Positions 42,661 through 52,529 of a stretch of DNA of 64,000 nucleotides are shown one piece after another. The stretch's first letter is position 1; each line of letters starts with the position of its first letter. A model generated the notes under the pieces. That model had not been told where the DNA came from. It did not search any database and saw only the letters and a list, made by a program, of their open reading frames with translations. The DNA is from Ignavibacteria bacterium RIFOXYB12_FULL_35_14 (GTDB lineage: Bacteria; Bacteroidota; Ignavibacteria; Ignavibacteriales; Ignavibacteriaceae): positions 1 through 64,000 of the forward strand of contig MHAR01000021.1 in the NCBI GenBank assembly GCA_001803045.1. Direction: 5' to 3'. The position numbers and the translations under genes are program-made.

Positions 42661-43071
42661 ATGAAAAAGAGCATCTATAAAAAAATTGCAGCAATCATAG
42701 CCATAATTTTTAGTCTGCTTACAATTGTTGAAGGTTCACAAGTTTTGTTGGGCATTACACAGCCGGAATTTATTGTACTTACACCTTTACTAATTTACAA
42801 TGTAATTATGGGAATAATTGGTTTGTTGGTCAGCGGTACAATTTGGCTTAATCATAAAAAAGTAATGACTTATATAAAAATTGTTTTAATCGCGCACTTA
42901 TCTGTTTTAATCATAGTTGGCGGGATTTATATGTTAAGTAATGCGGTAGCTCTGCATAGCGTGCAAGCAATGGCAACACGGGTTATAGTTTGGCTTGTGA
43001 TAGTATTAATTGTCCGGTTTACAAATCGATTAGAAAAACAAATAAAGGAAAGCAATCCATATGAAAAGTAA
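42661..43071 (+). CDS. small inner-membrane protein (four helices)
   Basis: 136 residues with four hydrophobic segments (about 8-27, 40-59, 70-92 and 104-122) and a charged C-terminus. No family is recognised. It overlaps the following gene by 11 nt, which suggests coupled translation with that periplasmic protein. Confidence 0.65.
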   Translation: MKKSIYKKIAAIIAIIFSLLTIVEGSQVLLGITQPEFIVLTPLLIYNVIMGIIGLLVSGTIWLNHKKVMTYIKIVLIAHLSVLIIVGGIYMLSNAVALHSVQAMATRVIVWLVIVLIVRFTNRLEKQIKESNPYEK

Positions 43072-43471
43072 AATCATCGCAGTCATTATTGGACTAATTA
43101 TAATAATACCCATTTCTGCACAAAATAAAATATCACTTCTTGAAACTAAACAAGTGAATGAGTATCTAATACTTAGAGCGGAACAATCTAAAATTATAAA
43201 TCCAATGATCGAGCAGATTAATAAAATTCTAGAAGAAGATAAAAACATAATAACAGAATTAAAGAAACGATTTGACAACGGCGACGAACCGGGCATCTTC
43301 GAAAAAATAAGCGTCAAGAGAGGGCGCGATAAAAGAGCAGGCGATATCGAAGATTTGATAGAAGAGATTGAAGATCAACTAAGCGATGAACAAAAAATTA
43401 AATATAAGGAAATCGAAAAATCCAAATTAAAAAGTTTAAGTAAAGAAGAACTTCTTGGAAAAAAGAATTGA
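43061..43471 (+). CDS. periplasmic helical protein, Spy/LTXXQ-like
   Basis: 136 residues with a signal peptide (IIAVIIGLIIIIPISAQ) and a mature part of charged helices. LSDEQKIKYKEIEKSKL resembles the L-T/S-x-x-Q motif of Spy/CpxP-like periplasmic proteins. The fold is a guess from helix pattern and that motif. Confidence 0.55.
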   Translation: MKSKIIAVIIGLIIIIPISAQNKISLLETKQVNEYLILRAEQSKIINPMIEQINKILEEDKNIITELKKRFDNGDEPGIFEKISVKRGRDKRAGDIEDLIEEIEDQLSDEQKIKYKEIEKSKLKSLSKEELLGKKN

Positions 43472-43654
43472 AAAATATCACTGATTATAATGCCCCATTA
43501 CAAGAACAAATATGTTAAGTATTCAATAATTATGATCTGAACAACTAAGTGTTCAGCGTGTAATGCGGCTAGAAGAGTTGAGAACAACAAATAGGATGAT
43601 TTTATTTTTTAAAGTTTAAATATTTATTAGTTAAAATTAATTTAAAGGCTGACA

Positions 43655-44353
43655 ATGAGTTTAATTCGTTTAGAGAATGTAAGAAAGATATATCAAACAG
43701 GAGAAGTTACCGTTCAAGCATTAAAAGGGATAAATCTCGATATTCAAAAAAAATCATTTGTCTCTTTTATTGGCCCATCAGGCAGCGGTAAATCAACATT
43801 GTTAAATCTAATCGGCTGCTTGGATAAACCAACAGAAGGAAAAGTGTTTGTAAACAATGTCGAAGTTGGGTTGTTTAATAGAGCCGAGAGTGCAGCATTT
43901 AGAGGTAAAAATTTGGGATTCGTATTTCAGAATTTCAACCTTATTCCAGTATTGACTGTATATGAAAATGTAGAGTATCCATTACTAATGCTTGACCATC
44001 TTCCTTTAAAGGAACGAAATGATCGTGTGCTTCGATTGTTGGAAAAGGTTGGAATGACAGATCAAAAGAAAAAATATCCGAATCAAATTTCCGGTGGACA
44101 AAAACAACGCGTAGCTGTTGCCCGTGCTTTAGTTACAAACCCGCAGCTTGTTTTAGCAGATGAACCAACTGCAAATCTCGATCACGCAACTGCATTTAAG
44201 GTAATCAACATAATGCAGGAAATGACCAATGAATTTGGAACGACGTTCATCTTTTCTACTCACGATCCAAAAATTGTAGGCGAAGCAGAAATTATTTACA
44301 CATTAGAAGACGGTGCTATTGTAAATTCGGAAATCAAGAAGGAGAAGAAGTAA
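43655..44353 (+). CDS. ABC transporter ATPase (LolD/MacB type)
   Basis: 232 residues: Walker A GPSGSGKSTL, Q-loop FVFQNFNLIPVL, signature ISGGQKQRVAVARAL, Walker B LVLADEPTANLD and H-loop FIFSTHDP. These are the features of the MacB/LolD class that works with FtsX-like permeases. It shares TAATG with the permease gene, so the two are coupled. Confidence 0.92.
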   Translation: MSLIRLENVRKIYQTGEVTVQALKGINLDIQKKSFVSFIGPSGSGKSTLLNLIGCLDKPTEGKVFVNNVEVGLFNRAESAAFRGKNLGFVFQNFNLIPVLTVYENVEYPLLMLDHLPLKERNDRVLRLLEKVGMTDQKKKYPNQISGGQKQRVAVARALVTNPQLVLADEPTANLDHATAFKVINIMQEMTNEFGTTFIFSTHDPKIVGEAEIIYTLEDGAIVNSEIKKEKK

Positions 44354-45585
44354 TGAAAAATCTAATCAAAATTGCTTTCCGAAATTTGTTCAGAAACAAA
44401 AGACGAACAATACTTACATCTTCATTAATAACATTCGGGGTTGTTCTCGTTATCGTCTTTGGTGGCTTGGCAATTTCTTTCAAATCTCAAATGGTTGGGA
44501 TTTTAACAAACACCGCAATGGGCGATCTGCAAATTCATCACAACGGATATGTTGAATCGATTGATAATCTGCCGTTAAATCTTACTCTTTCCGGAACAGA
44601 GCTTGAAAAAGTTGAGAAGATATTAAGCGATATTCCTGAAGTTGCATCTTACAGTCCTCGTATAAAAATTGGTGCGATGATAAGCAACTATGCGCAAACC
44701 TCAAACATTCGTATGAGTGCAGTTTATCCTAAAATGGAAAACCGTACAGTACCCGAATTTGCAAAGCGTATTAAAGGAAATATTCCTAATCCCGATGAAT
44801 TTCTTAAACAGGGAGAAATATTAGTTCCTGAGAATCTGATGAAAGGACTTTCATTAAAGATTGGTGATGAAATTGTTCTTGTTGCAACGAATAAAGATGG
44901 CTCAGTAAATGCAATAACATTGCGTATTGCAGCAATGACAGAAAATGTTTTCGGTCCCTCCGGTAAAGATGGCTATATGCATATTGAAGATGCACAGTTT
45001 CTTCTTCGTCAGGACCAACCGGAAATTGTTGAAATTGCTATACATCTCCAGCGATATGATCAACTAAATAAAGTATATTCACAATTAAAGCAATCATCAA
45101 TAAGTAAAGATTCAAAATTTGAGGTTCACACCTGGGAACAGCTCTCACCTTTCGCAAGTATCGCCCGCATCGTTGACCTTTTGATTATAGTAGTGAAATT
45201 TATTTTGATCTCAATTGTGTTAGTTAGTATTCTTAACATAATGACGATGTCTGTTTATGAAAGAATTAGCGAAATAGGAACCATTGCGGCAATAGGCACA
45301 TCACCCCGTCGTATTCTTTCCCTTTTTCTTATCGAAGGTTCTGCAATGGGTTTATTAAGTACGGTTGCAGGAATAATAATTGGTCTTGGAATACTTTGGA
45401 TTATGAATATTTCAAAAATTGATTTTACCTTTGGCTCAATGGATTTATCGCTTGCACCAAGCATACCCGCAAGTGAAGTTTTAGTGGTTGCAGTTATTGT
45501 TATGATCGTTTCCCTTTTTGCCGGTTTACAACCTGCATACAAAGCATCAAAGATGGAACCAGTGGATGCATTAGGACATAATTAG
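44353..45585 (+). CDS. FtsX-like ABC permease (LolC/E or MacB type)
   Basis: 410 residues: an N-terminal basic segment (IAFRNLFRNKRRTILTSSLI) and first helix, a large MacB_PCD periplasmic domain (about 45-250), and a C-terminal FtsX region with three helices (VSILNIMTMSVYERISEIGT, IAAIGTSPRRILSLFLIEG and AGLQPAYKASKMEPVDALGHN, the usual end). Together with the LolA-like protein that follows, it may release lipoproteins or lipids from the inner membrane. Confidence 0.92.
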   Translation: MKNLIKIAFRNLFRNKRRTILTSSLITFGVVLVIVFGGLAISFKSQMVGILTNTAMGDLQIHHNGYVESIDNLPLNLTLSGTELEKVEKILSDIPEVASYSPRIKIGAMISNYAQTSNIRMSAVYPKMENRTVPEFAKRIKGNIPNPDEFLKQGEILVPENLMKGLSLKIGDEIVLVATNKDGSVNAITLRIAAMTENVFGPSGKDGYMHIEDAQFLLRQDQPEIVEIAIHLQRYDQLNKVYSQLKQSSISKDSKFEVHTWEQLSPFASIARIVDLLIIVVKFILISIVLVSILNIMTMSVYERISEIGTIAAIGTSPRRILSLFLIEGSAMGLLSTVAGIIIGLGILWIMNISKIDFTFGSMDLSLAPSIPASEVLVVAVIVMIVSLFAGLQPAYKASKMEPVDALGHN

Positions 45586-45658
45586 ATGAGGAAGTTAGAA
45601 TAGAGAAATAAATTATTAATTAAGAGATGTTTTCTCAAATATAAAAACAGAGTAGGTT

Positions 45659-46390
45659 ATGAAATTCTTATCAATATTTATTATTACAATTTTGTTCGCT
45701 GGAAATATTGCTGCACAAGATGCCAACAAGCTTTTAAAGGAAGTTGATGATAATCTTATGCCGGAATCTTACGAATCAATCCGTAAACTAATTAACGAAG
45801 AACCGGATGGTTCTAAAAAAGAGTTTACATTCTACACCGTAAAAAAAGGCAAAGATAAAATTGCGATGCTTTATCTTGCACCAGCAAGTGAAAAAGGCCG
45901 TTCAACTTTGCGACTTGGCGAAAATATGTGGCTTTATATCCCGAGCGCTAACAAACCTATACGTATAACAAGCCTGCAGTCTGTGGTAGGCGGCGTTTTC
46001 AATAATGCTGATATCATGCAGTTGGATTATTCAACTGAGTATGATGCAACATATTCCACAAGAACCGATACAGAATATATACTTGACCTGAAAGCCAAAA
46101 ATAAAACAGTTGCCTACGACAAGCTAAAAATGTGGATTACTAAAAACAAGAAAATACTTCGCAAAGTTGAAGCTTACTCTGCAAGTGGTATGCTGATCAA
46201 AACGCTTGAGTTTAAGGATGATAAGAATTTTGGCGGTGGTTTAACTCGTCCTTCTGTCATTGAAACATACAGCCCGTTGTATAAAGGTTATCGTTCATTA
46301 ATGATCTATCAAACGATTAAAAAACGTGAATTTCCCGATGAAGTTTTTACTCAAAATTATATGGGACGTTTAGGGGATTTAAGAAAATGA
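45659..46390 (+). CDS. outer membrane lipoprotein-sorting (LolA-like) protein
   Basis: 243 residues with a signal peptide (FLSIFIITILFAGNIAAQ). The mature part follows the 'outer membrane lipoprotein-sorting protein' family: MLYLAPASEKGRSTLRLGENMWLYIP, SLQSVVGGVFNNADIMQLDY, and KTLEFKDDKNFGGGLTRPSVIE (each a block of the family). The fold is LolA-like, an open barrel with a hydrophobic cavity. It overlaps the next gene by 4 nt (ATGA). Confidence 0.85.
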   Translation: MKFLSIFIITILFAGNIAAQDANKLLKEVDDNLMPESYESIRKLINEEPDGSKKEFTFYTVKKGKDKIAMLYLAPASEKGRSTLRLGENMWLYIPSANKPIRITSLQSVVGGVFNNADIMQLDYSTEYDATYSTRTDTEYILDLKAKNKTVAYDKLKMWITKNKKILRKVEAYSASGMLIKTLEFKDDKNFGGGLTRPSVIETYSPLYKGYRSLMIYQTIKKREFPDEVFTQNYMGRLGDLRK

Positions 46391-47667
46391 TTTTTCCCAG
46401 ATGGTCTTTATTCTTTCTAATTATTGCAGCATCAGCAATTGTGTTTGCACAAGAAGAATATGATTTTGAAGTTCCGATAGAAGAGGAAAGGAAGCTTGAA
46501 TGGGACGGCAACCTCGATGTGAAATATACGCTATTCAATATGGATAGAAACTCATCGCAATATAAACTTCAATTCTTTAAAGATACTCCTTCGTCTTCTT
46601 TGCTTTCTCAATATAGATTAGAACCTTATCTTAACGCAGAGTACCGAACAAGTGACTTGGGATTTATACTAAAAACACATGGTTCTTATCACAGTGATGA
46701 AGATGCAAGGTTTGATCTTTTTGAAGCTTATGCAACTTATAATCCTTCATTTAATACCGCACTTCAGGCCGGAAAACGGGTTTATAGCTGGGGAAAAGGT
46801 TATGCATTTAATCCGGTTGGATTTATAAATTCAATAAAAGATCCTGAGAATCCTGAACTTGCACAGGCTGGTTTACTTTCTGCTAACTTTGAGTACATAA
46901 AAAGTTTTTCATCCGAAGCGTTGCAGAGTTTTTCATTTCTTGCAGTTATAATTCCAAGTACAGATGTTATAGGTACTTTGTTCGCTGAAGCTAAAAATAC
47001 AGACATTGCCATTAAGACATCCTTCCTTCTTTTCGATACAGACATTGATTTGCTTGCTTACCAAAGTGAAAATAAACCAAAAAGATTTGGTTTCGATTTT
47101 GCAAGAAACATTCAAGAAAATATTGAAGTTCACGGCGAAATCAGTCTTAATCAAAATGTTGAAAGGCACACAATTAGTAATGATGCACTTGTTAGTAATC
47201 GTGTTGATAAATATTCATATCTGTTTGGGCTGCGTTATCTTGATGCATCCAACACAACAATAATTGCAGAATATTATCATAATGGTGCCGGGCTTAGTAA
47301 AGATGAGTATTCTCGATACACTAATTTTATTGATAATGGCGCTAACAATATTGATCTAGTCTTAAAACAGCAAACACTCGGTGTCAGTCAAACATATTTT
47401 AAAGGCACAACGCAAATGCAAGATTATTTGTACTTAAAAGTATCGCATCCGGAGCCCTTTGACTGGCTCTACTTTACTCCCTCGCTTTTTACAATTTACA
47501 ATTTGGCAGACAATGGTTTTCTCCTCTCACTTCAGATGAGTTATAAACCGGTTACAAATATTGATTTTATTTTTTGGGCAACAACCTTTGTCGGAGATGA
47601 AATTACCGAATATGGCAGCAAGCAAGTTCAGCAACGTATGGAACTTTGGATGAGAGTGTTTTTTTAA
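46387..47667 (+). CDS. outer-membrane beta-barrel protein
   Basis: 426 residues with a signal peptide (LFFLIIAASAIVFAQ) and a series of amphipathic beta strands, ending QQRMELWMRVFF (terminal aromatic, typical for barrel insertion). Parts such as QAGKRVYSWGKGYAFNPVGF resemble alginate-export/DUF1302-like porins that accompany LolA-like proteins and transporters. It probably forms the outer-membrane partner of the ABC/LolA system encoded just before. Confidence 0.75.
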   Translation: MIFPRWSLFFLIIAASAIVFAQEEYDFEVPIEEERKLEWDGNLDVKYTLFNMDRNSSQYKLQFFKDTPSSSLLSQYRLEPYLNAEYRTSDLGFILKTHGSYHSDEDARFDLFEAYATYNPSFNTALQAGKRVYSWGKGYAFNPVGFINSIKDPENPELAQAGLLSANFEYIKSFSSEALQSFSFLAVIIPSTDVIGTLFAEAKNTDIAIKTSFLLFDTDIDLLAYQSENKPKRFGFDFARNIQENIEVHGEISLNQNVERHTISNDALVSNRVDKYSYLFGLRYLDASNTTIIAEYYHNGAGLSKDEYSRYTNFIDNGANNIDLVLKQQTLGVSQTYFKGTTQMQDYLYLKVSHPEPFDWLYFTPSLFTIYNLADNGFLLSLQMSYKPVTNIDFIFWATTFVGDEITEYGSKQVQQRMELWMRVFF

Positions 47668-47876
47668 ATTTTTGATTTACCTTTTTAATAAAGCGCAGAA
47701 TGTATAGTGAAGAAAACTAAATAATCTGCTGCAATTCGAAATTTGATTATCAGGGCTTTGTCTGTGAACTCGTTTTATAAGATTTCGTGGTACTTACGGA
47801 AATAAAAGAATGAGTTAAGAATAAAAAGTTAAATATACATCTTCTGATTTAATAATTATAAGACGGAATTTTACTA

Positions 47877-50153
47877 TTGTCTAATAACCCATCAACTCGC
47901 ACCAATTGTTTGTTTGCCACCATTTTATTGCTTCTTTTATTTCTATCGGGCGAAATAATTGCCCAGAGTAAAACCGGCACAATTTCCGGTGAAGTTAGAG
48001 ATGCTGTCACAAAGCAGCCGCTTCCAGGGGCAAATATCATGATCGAGGGAACAAAGATTGGTTCAGCATGCGATGAGAGCGGTTATTTCGCAATTAAGAA
48101 TGTTGCTCCCGGTAGATATACTATTAGAGCATCAATGATAGGTTACTTGTCTTCAGTAATAACTGAGTTAAACATTAACCCAAATAGAAATCATTCGATT
48201 AATTTTGAACTTAATTCCGCTGCTATGGAAATCGAAGAAGTTAATGTTACGGCAGATTATTTTGCTAAACCGGAGGATAATCCGGTAAGTTTTAGGACAA
48301 TTTCTCCTGATGAAATTAGAAGATCTCCCGGTTCGGCAGAGGATATTTTTAGAGTGATGCAGTCATTGCCGGGAGTTGCAACAGCGGGAGCAAAAAGTGC
48401 ACAGCTTATTGTTAGAGGAGGAAGCTCGGATGAAAATCTTACTCTGCTTGATGGTATTGAGGTATATAATCCAATTCATTTTGCTCGTACCGGTGAATCA
48501 ATGGGTGTAATAAGTATAGTCAATCCCGCACTTCTTCAAAAAGTTGATTTCCTAACTGGCGGTTTTCCGGTAAAGTATGGCGATAAAATGTCATCTGTTT
48601 TTGATATGAGTTTACGCGATGGCAATAAGGAAGTCTTTAATACAGACGCCAATTTAAACATTGCCGGATTTGGAGTGATGTTAGATGGACCACTATTTGA
48701 AAATAGTAACATGATTCTTTCATTGCGACGAGGTTTTTTTGATTTGATCACATCAACTCTTAAGCGTCCGGTTGCTCCGAGTTATTATGATGCAGTTGGA
48801 AAAATTACTTATGATTTAGACAATAAAAATAAAATCAGTCTTGTAGGATTTTATTATATCGATCAGATTGAAAGAACCGGAACAGAAAAAGAAGAGACTT
48901 CCAATTGGAACAGATATGATTATTTGACGCGTGATGATTACGGCGCCGCATTTGGTATCAATTGGCGGTCACTCATTTCCGATAATGCTTTTACATTAAC
49001 AACACTTTCATATACAAGCAATGGCTGGAATACTCTTCAAGGCACTGAAACGGAACCGTCTTTAATGGGAGAAGATATACGCGAGAATGAATTGAGTTTG
49101 AAATCTGAATTAAATTATAAATTATCTACAAAATTTAATTTGAAGATAGGCGGACAACTCAAATCCATTAACTCAGATAACGAATCATGGACTCCGGCAG
49201 ATACAACGCGAAAGGGCACGATTATTCCAGCCAATACAATTTTATATCAACCAGATGCTACAACAAAAGCAGCTTTATTTATGCAATCTTCATTTCGCAT
49301 TTTTGATCCATTGATTGTTACTGCCGGTCTGCGTTATGATTATTTTGCACTTACATCAGAAAATAATTTCAGTCCCCGCATTTCCCTTTCATATAATATT
49401 ACTGACAAAACAATTTTTAATCTTGCCTATGGAAAATATTATCAATCGCCGGCAAGTTATCAAATAGCGCCGGATGAACGTAATCTATTTTTAAAAAGCA
49501 GTTATGCAATTCATTATATAGCTGGAATTGAACAACGTTTGAATCATGATACCAAAGCAAGCATTGAAATCTATCATAAAGAACTTTCAAATCTGTTTGT
49601 TGATCCGGATAGTTCAAATCTTCTTCTGAATACCGGCAGCGGTTATGCGCAAGGAATTGAATTTGCAATACAGAAGAAATTTACTGAAGGCTTTGTAGGC
49701 AGCGCTTCATATTCGTATTCAATATCTAAAAGAAGGGATTATGAATCGTTAGCGCTTTACGATTTTGAGCATGACCGACCACATATTCTAAATTTACTAT
49801 TTGGACTCGAAGTAGGCGCCGGCTGGCAGATTGGAGCCAAGTTTCAATATGCTTCAGGGAATCCTTACACGCCGGTAACCGGTGTTACTGAAATAGATAA
49901 TATTTTTTATGTAATTGACGGCGAAAAAAATTCTGCACGTTATCCCGATTATCACAAATTAGACATTCGTATTGACAAACAATTCATTTTTGAATCGTGG
50001 TCGTTTTCGCTTTATCTAGATTTATGGAATGTGTATAACAGAGATAACGTAAGTTCCTACTCTTTCAAAGCTGACACGAATGGCGAATTGACTTCCACGC
50101 CAAGATATGATTTGGGAATTACGCCTATTCTGGGTTTTACCGCTAAATTTTAA
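47877..50153 (+). CDS. TonB-dependent receptor with N-terminal carboxypeptidase-like domain
   Basis: 758 residues. I accept the TTG start at 47877 because it gives a signal peptide (FATILLLLLFLSGEIIAQ). Residues about 33-115 are a CarboxypepD_reg-like domain (GTISGEVRDAVTKQPLPGAN). The plug domain follows (SPGSAEDIFRVMQSLPGVATAG, then LIVRGGSSDENLTLLDGIEVYN, given in blocks) and then the barrel, ending LGITPILGFTAKF. There is no STN domain. The substrate is unknown. It is 209 bp after the porin gene, so a separate promoter is likely. Confidence 0.92.
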   Translation: MSNNPSTRTNCLFATILLLLLFLSGEIIAQSKTGTISGEVRDAVTKQPLPGANIMIEGTKIGSACDESGYFAIKNVAPGRYTIRASMIGYLSSVITELNINPNRNHSINFELNSAAMEIEEVNVTADYFAKPEDNPVSFRTISPDEIRRSPGSAEDIFRVMQSLPGVATAGAKSAQLIVRGGSSDENLTLLDGIEVYNPIHFARTGESMGVISIVNPALLQKVDFLTGGFPVKYGDKMSSVFDMSLRDGNKEVFNTDANLNIAGFGVMLDGPLFENSNMILSLRRGFFDLITSTLKRPVAPSYYDAVGKITYDLDNKNKISLVGFYYIDQIERTGTEKEETSNWNRYDYLTRDDYGAAFGINWRSLISDNAFTLTTLSYTSNGWNTLQGTETEPSLMGEDIRENELSLKSELNYKLSTKFNLKIGGQLKSINSDNESWTPADTTRKGTIIPANTILYQPDATTKAALFMQSSFRIFDPLIVTAGLRYDYFALTSENNFSPRISLSYNITDKTIFNLAYGKYYQSPASYQIAPDERNLFLKSSYAIHYIAGIEQRLNHDTKASIEIYHKELSNLFVDPDSSNLLLNTGSGYAQGIEFAIQKKFTEGFVGSASYSYSISKRRDYESLALYDFEHDRPHILNLLFGLEVGAGWQIGAKFQYASGNPYTPVTGVTEIDNIFYVIDGEKNSARYPDYHKLDIRIDKQFIFESWSFSLYLDLWNVYNRDNVSSYSFKADTNGELTSTPRYDLGITPILGFTAKF

Positions 50154-50178
50154 AATTGGGAATTAGGACAAGTAATTA

Positions 50179-50212
50179 AAACAAAGCCCGATGGAAACAC
50201 CAGGCTTTGTTT
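50179..50212. terminator. bidirectional intrinsic terminator
   Basis: AAACAAAGCC (50179-50188) pairs with GGCTTTGTTT (50203-50212), with TGG/CCA pairing inside the loop. The stem ends in A and T runs on its two sides and lies between the convergent TonB receptor and haem-copper subunit I genes, so it can serve both. Confidence 0.75.
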
Positions 50213-50237
50213 CTTAATTCTCTAATTTTGTATCTCA

Positions 50238-51869
50238 TTATTCAGATGGCAACAAATTTTTTGTCCTTAATTTTGACGGCATAAAGATGCCAATCACACC
50301 TTTCAAACCAACACTCATAACAATATTGTAGAAGAAAGCTAAAAATGCGAGAAGAAGGAGTGAGCCGGAAATTGCTGCCAATATCATATATATATTGAAT
50401 TCGCCGTTAAGGTAGATTGAACGGCGCAACATACCTCTTAAGCCGGCCATTCCCATAAAAGCACCCATTCCGATACCGCCGAGAAGATGTGCCCAGAAAT
50501 GGAAGCTCGCTAATCTTTCGCTATAGAGTTTTGCTCCGTTAGTTAGAATTGGAAAGAGAAAATATATTGCCGAATATAATGTCATTGTCAATCCTATTAA
50601 TATTGCGACATGAACGTGAGGACCAACAATCCATTGAGTGTTATGTAGAATTCTATTCAATCCTAAATCTGCCTGCATAATACCGGCAGGAACAGCTAAA
50701 GCAAATCCGAGTAATCCTCCAAGTAAAAATTTTAGCGGATGACTCATTTTTAACGGTCGTGCACTCCAAAGCGTTGCAAGAGTAATAAAGAAAGCTAGAC
50801 CTTGAGTAATAAGCTCAAATGCTGTAACCATTTCTCCGGATAAAATTTTTAAGATACCAGGTTGAGCTTGATCCGACATTAAATGATGCGACCAAACTGT
50901 CCAGCTTACAACCATTTCAACAAATAAAGCTGCACGAGCCCAGTTTTCCATAAATAACTTTTTACCCGTGATTAATGTGGCAAGTAAATACCATGTGCCG
51001 GCAACAAATATTAAAACGAGCCCATCTGCAATTAAATCAAGTCCCCACCAGAAAATATTTTTATATAATAAAGCATCAATAGCCGAATGTTTAAGACTTA
51101 CTCCAAACAATTCCGCAACCATATAAATTAAGATCAGAACGCCGGCGAATAAAATAACAACAGCATTAAAGGCTGTGTCAACCGTTCCTCTTGCAATTGC
51201 AGCAACCGGAAGAGAAACCAAATGTTCTTTTTTCTTTTTTGAAAATAGATTTGTTAAGCCGGTTAGACCAAGTGCGGATTTTATTAATGCGCCGCCCGGT
51301 TGTTTTTCCCAACCATCGGGTGTGTATATAATTGTTTTAAAAATATTGATAACGAAAAATGCTGTCCCTACCATCACTAGTGCAATTCCAACTATAAAGA
51401 ATGTTCCACCTAAAACACTAAACTGTGAAAAATCTGCCGGCAAAGGCCAATAAAGTGTGTAGAGCGGAGAATAGTGAGATACAAAACCCGCAAACCAAAA
51501 TACGAACGTACCAATTGTAATTAACCATAAAGTCCAATTTCCTAATTTGATACTCCACAATGGTTTTTTCATTAAGAACGGAACAAGGAAAAGAAAGGCC
51601 CCAAAGACAATGGAATATGTAGAACCAAAAATTCCAACAAGCGGATGCGCTGTCATTATAGCAAAAAACTGTTTCGGTTCTACACCCAAAGCAAGATTAG
51701 GATTAACTTCAAATAATCTCATCAACATTCCTTCAATAACAACAACGCCATAATAGATCAAGCCAACTACAACAAACCGCAATGTTAGTTTTTGCATTGG
51801 CGTTAGGGAATTCGGTTTGAACAAACCTTTTTCGCCATTTGTTAATATTTGTATAAAGCTCATTTTCAA
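50238..51869 (-). CDS. haem-copper-superfamily subunit I, likely a nitric oxide reductase
   Basis: 543 residues and about 14 membrane helices. Haem ligands are present: H75 (TAHP, helix II) and H418/H420 (PHVH, helix X). The metal-site pair H328-H329 (WSHHL) is present. In helix VI, oxidases have H-P-x-V-Y; here the region reads WWGLDLIAD, with D278 at the His position and D282 at the place of the cross-linked Tyr. Loss of the Tyr excludes normal O2 reduction, and acidic metal ligands suggest a non-haem Fe site as in NO reductases. With a CuA-less subunit II and NO-linked neighbours, NO reduction is the best reading. Exact NOR clade not assigned. Confidence 0.85.
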   Translation of the reverse strand: MKMSFIQILTNGEKGLFKPNSLTPMQKLTLRFVVVGLIYYGVVVIEGMLMRLFEVNPNLALGVEPKQFFAIMTAHPLVGIFGSTYSIVFGAFLFLVPFLMKKPLWSIKLGNWTLWLITIGTFVFWFAGFVSHYSPLYTLYWPLPADFSQFSVLGGTFFIVGIALVMVGTAFFVINIFKTIIYTPDGWEKQPGGALIKSALGLTGLTNLFSKKKKEHLVSLPVAAIARGTVDTAFNAVVILFAGVLILIYMVAELFGVSLKHSAIDALLYKNIFWWGLDLIADGLVLIFVAGTWYLLATLITGKKLFMENWARAALFVEMVVSWTVWSHHLMSDQAQPGILKILSGEMVTAFELITQGLAFFITLATLWSARPLKMSHPLKFLLGGLLGFALAVPAGIMQADLGLNRILHNTQWIVGPHVHVAILIGLTMTLYSAIYFLFPILTNGAKLYSERLASFHFWAHLLGGIGMGAFMGMAGLRGMLRRSIYLNGEFNIYMILAAISGSLLLLAFLAFFYNIVMSVGLKGVIGIFMPSKLRTKNLLPSE

Positions 51870-51893
51870 ATTCCTTATAAGTTGTAAAATTTT

Positions 51894-52442
51894 TTATTCA
51901 ACTACTTCGACAGCATCTCTCAAGATCATATTTATTCCTTTAGGTCCCGAATATTCAGTTGATCGAATGGAATAAACAGCCAGACGATCAAACTGCCAAA
52001 GAATATCATTAATATGACCGGGAATTACTTGCATCTGGAATACCATTGAGTTGTCGCTTCTAAATATTCCAAAGCCGTACGTTAAATCTTTTGATTCCAC
52101 ATTAAATCGAACTATCTCATTTTTTCTTATTATGAGCTTAGAGGTAGGGAGTCGAAATTCGTGGTTCTTCATAGTTATATGAAATTCTTTATCGGCTTTG
52201 ATCTCTGCACGATTTAAGTCCATCGGCTTCCATGGAATAGTTTCATGGGTTACAATATGAAGAGAGACCCCAATAACAACAAGTAAACCGACAAATGAAT
52301 AAAATATTGCCGGTTTAACTACCTTGCCGGAACCGTTTCTTGTTACCTTGTAAGAAAACCAACCCATCAAAGCCATTATCGCAAGGACATAAAAGGTGTA
52401 GGCAACTGTTTGTCCAGTTAATACAATGTTTGAATCGATCAT
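51894..52442 (-). CDS. haem-copper subunit II without a CuA site
   Basis: 182 residues: two N-terminal membrane helices (about 11-31 and 44-64) and a cupredoxin domain. The CuA motif C-A-E-Y-C-G-x-x-H-x-x-M reads S161-T-E-Y-S165-G-P-K-G169-I-N-M172: both Cys are Ser, the His is Gly, only Met remains. The first CuA His (normally D-V-x-H-x-F) is Tyr122 in DLTYGF. It therefore cannot take electrons through CuA from cytochrome c; quinol or another donor is implied. It ends 24 nt before subunit I. Confidence 0.88.
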   Translation of the reverse strand: MIDSNIVLTGQTVAYTFYVLAIMALMGWFSYKVTRNGSGKVVKPAIFYSFVGLLVVIGVSLHIVTHETIPWKPMDLNRAEIKADKEFHITMKNHEFRLPTSKLIIRKNEIVRFNVESKDLTYGFGIFRSDNSMVFQMQVIPGHINDILWQFDRLAVYSIRSTEYSGPKGINMILRDAVEVVE

Positions 52443-52529
52443 AACTCCGCCTTTTTGTTATTGAATTTATTTGATTAATACCCTTGAGTATTTTTAGTGT
52501 TCAAATTTTTTTATTAATCATTCTAAGAA

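Noticed and set aside
50238-52442. Ordinary cytochrome c oxidase (ba3-type)
   Set aside because: The cross-linked Tyr and one metal-ligand His of subunit I and all but one CuA ligand of subunit II are replaced.
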